Origin: Echinometra lucunter
Taxonomy: Eukaryota; Echinodermata; Echinoidea; Camarodonta; Echinometridae
Assembly (NCBI GenBank): GCA_029962745.1
Contig: CM057151.1
Span: forward strand, 38,353,136 to 38,417,135
Length of the DNA stretch: 64,000 bases
Direction of reading: 5' to 3'
Shown here piece by piece: positions 62,819 to 64,000 of this stretch. The notes beneath the pieces were generated by a model. It was not told where the DNA came from, did no database searches, and saw only the letters and a program-made list of their open reading frames with translations. How positions within the stretch are numbered: position 1 is the stretch's first letter; every line of letters starts with the position of its first letter. The position numbers were made by a program, and so were the translations under genes.

Positions 62819-63515
62819 ATACAGCCCATCCACATGAAAATATTTCTACGTTATCTGTATTAACTGGTGATGGTAGCGTTTGGTCAAAGACAAGGCAGGT
62901 GCCTTTCACATTAGCCTCTGGCTCATGAATAAGTCCTGATTCTACCACTGGTGAGAAAGTGGTATTAGACTTGGTGCTGGAACTAATTACTGTATAAAAA
63001 AGTATTATATTTTAAAGTAGGATGTGATATTAACTCGGCATCTTATAGTTACTATGGTTATATTAAACTTGGAAAGAACCTGTTGTGAAGTTTTTAATAC
63101 AGTGTATGTAAGGTGATAAAATGGAAAGATGTGTAATACATGTACTATACATCCCACATTACAGCCTTGTAAAAAAAGGAAAAGATAATGGTAGCATTTT
63201 CCTCCACCCACCATTTCCCAAAGTATTAGTAGAGTAGTTCTTTTGAATACATTTGTTGACAAGTTAGTTGATGCACTCTCATTTTACAGTATATATTTAT
63301 TTGATCTTTAGCTTGAAGGTAAAAAAGTTCAGCAATAATGAACAGTGCATACAACATTATACACTGATGTGTTCATTGTGTACCTGTACTGACTGGTTAT
63401 TTACTCTGCACAGGTGTGGCTTTTTTTCTCATTTTTGATGGCTTTAAAGTGAAATAACCTGTCCAAAAAGCTGTACCTGGCATTCTATGGATTAATGGTC
63501 AAGGAGACTGAAGAA

Positions 63516-63521
63516 AATAAA
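63516..63521 (+). terminator. Possible polyadenylation signal for STIMATE
   Basis: AATAAA about 1.46 kb after the stop; a second lies at 63985-63990. If either is used, the diverged repeat copy at 62389-62818 is in the 3' UTR. Which one is used cannot be told from sequence. Confidence 0.25.
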
Positions 63522-64000
63522 GGATAATATAAGACCACACAATTAGGGCATTTACAGAATTGAATACTGTGAAAGTGGAAATTTTCATGCGAATAATTTT
63601 CACGCTCAGCCGAGTTAATCACAGTCACGAATCTTTAATTTGCACAGACAGTTAGGATAACTGTATGAACATGCAAAATTAGCAGATATTTCACACAATT
63701 TTATTTTGGCGCAAGTGTCGTGCCATTCCACTTTTACAGTAGTTGTTTAATTCCATGAATGCCCCAATTCATGCATAAGCATATGCAGACTAGTCTACCT
63801 TGCTGGGGGGGGGGGGGGTAGTCGCTTGTATGTTAATTGAGAGTATATTTGAACTCACAAATCTCTTTATGGTAGTAATATTTAAAGCTCATGTTTAAAG
63901 GGAACTGGTAACTTTGTAGAGACTTGATTTGATAAACTGATGAATTTTGATGTCTGTCTTGTATTAAAGATGTTCAGAAGGATAAATAAACAGCCAGGAA

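Larger units (their letters stand above)
62061..64000 (+). other. STIMATE 3' UTR and downstream DNA
   Basis: It contains diverged MITE copy 9, two candidate AATAAA signals and a poly-G run at 63805-63818. No further gene was seen before the window ends. Confidence 0.5.

Overview
The window is nuclear DNA of an animal: intron-rich, AT-rich, full of microsatellites and small DNA transposons, with three protein-coding genes whose exons join in phase at GT/AG borders. The three proteins (CNBD2/CRIS-like, DNAJC2/MPP11, STIMATE/TMEM110) are animal families. The long repeat-filled introns and short non-autonomous elements suggest a marine invertebrate deuterostome, most likely an echinoderm. That assignment is inference; no sequence here names the species.

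Layout. 1-7.9 kb: gene-poor, with two elements that carry perfect 8-bp target duplications (1316-1948 and 3047-3858), a short TA-flanked element, a decayed LINE reverse-transcriptase 3' end on the minus strand (6566-7523) and one candidate first coding exon (5633-5698). 7951-25322 (+): a CNBD2-like cyclic-nucleotide-binding protein in eight supported exons. Its first intron is 10.7 kb and holds long trinucleotide tracts and more elements. 25.3-30.0 kb: intergenic, with polyadenylation signals, a perfect 137-bp-arm inverted repeat and tetranucleotide repeats. 30041-44377 (-): DNAJC2 complete in 17 exons (631 residues), its introns studded with TTAA-flanked elements. 44378-45215: the 838-bp gap between two divergent start codons, probably a shared promoter. 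45216-62060 (+): STIMATE complete in six exons (291 residues). 62-64 kb: its 3' UTR or downstream DNA.

The genes do not form a pathway. DNAJC2 is a ribosome-bound J-domain cochaperone and chromatin factor. STIMATE is an ER membrane regulator of STIM1-dependent calcium entry. CNBD2/CRIS is a cAMP-binding protein linked to sperm flagella in mammals. Only DNAJC2 and STIMATE are linked in layout, by head-to-head starts.

The most unusual content is the mobile DNA: (i) a ~407-bp family with ~16-bp terminal inverted repeats and TTAA flanks, about nine copies, one split by a second element; (ii) a 561-bp TTAA-flanked foldback element with ~255-bp arms inserted into a tRNA-derived SINE, so the empty site can be read; (iii) a short foldback family whose arms match within each copy but differ between copies; (iv) several elements with 8-bp target duplications. 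A 13-bp motif is shared by the two TTAA families. The octamer TACATGTA recurs about two dozen times, only in the STIMATE half of the window. All coordinates were worked out by hand from the sequence; no database search or alignment was run.
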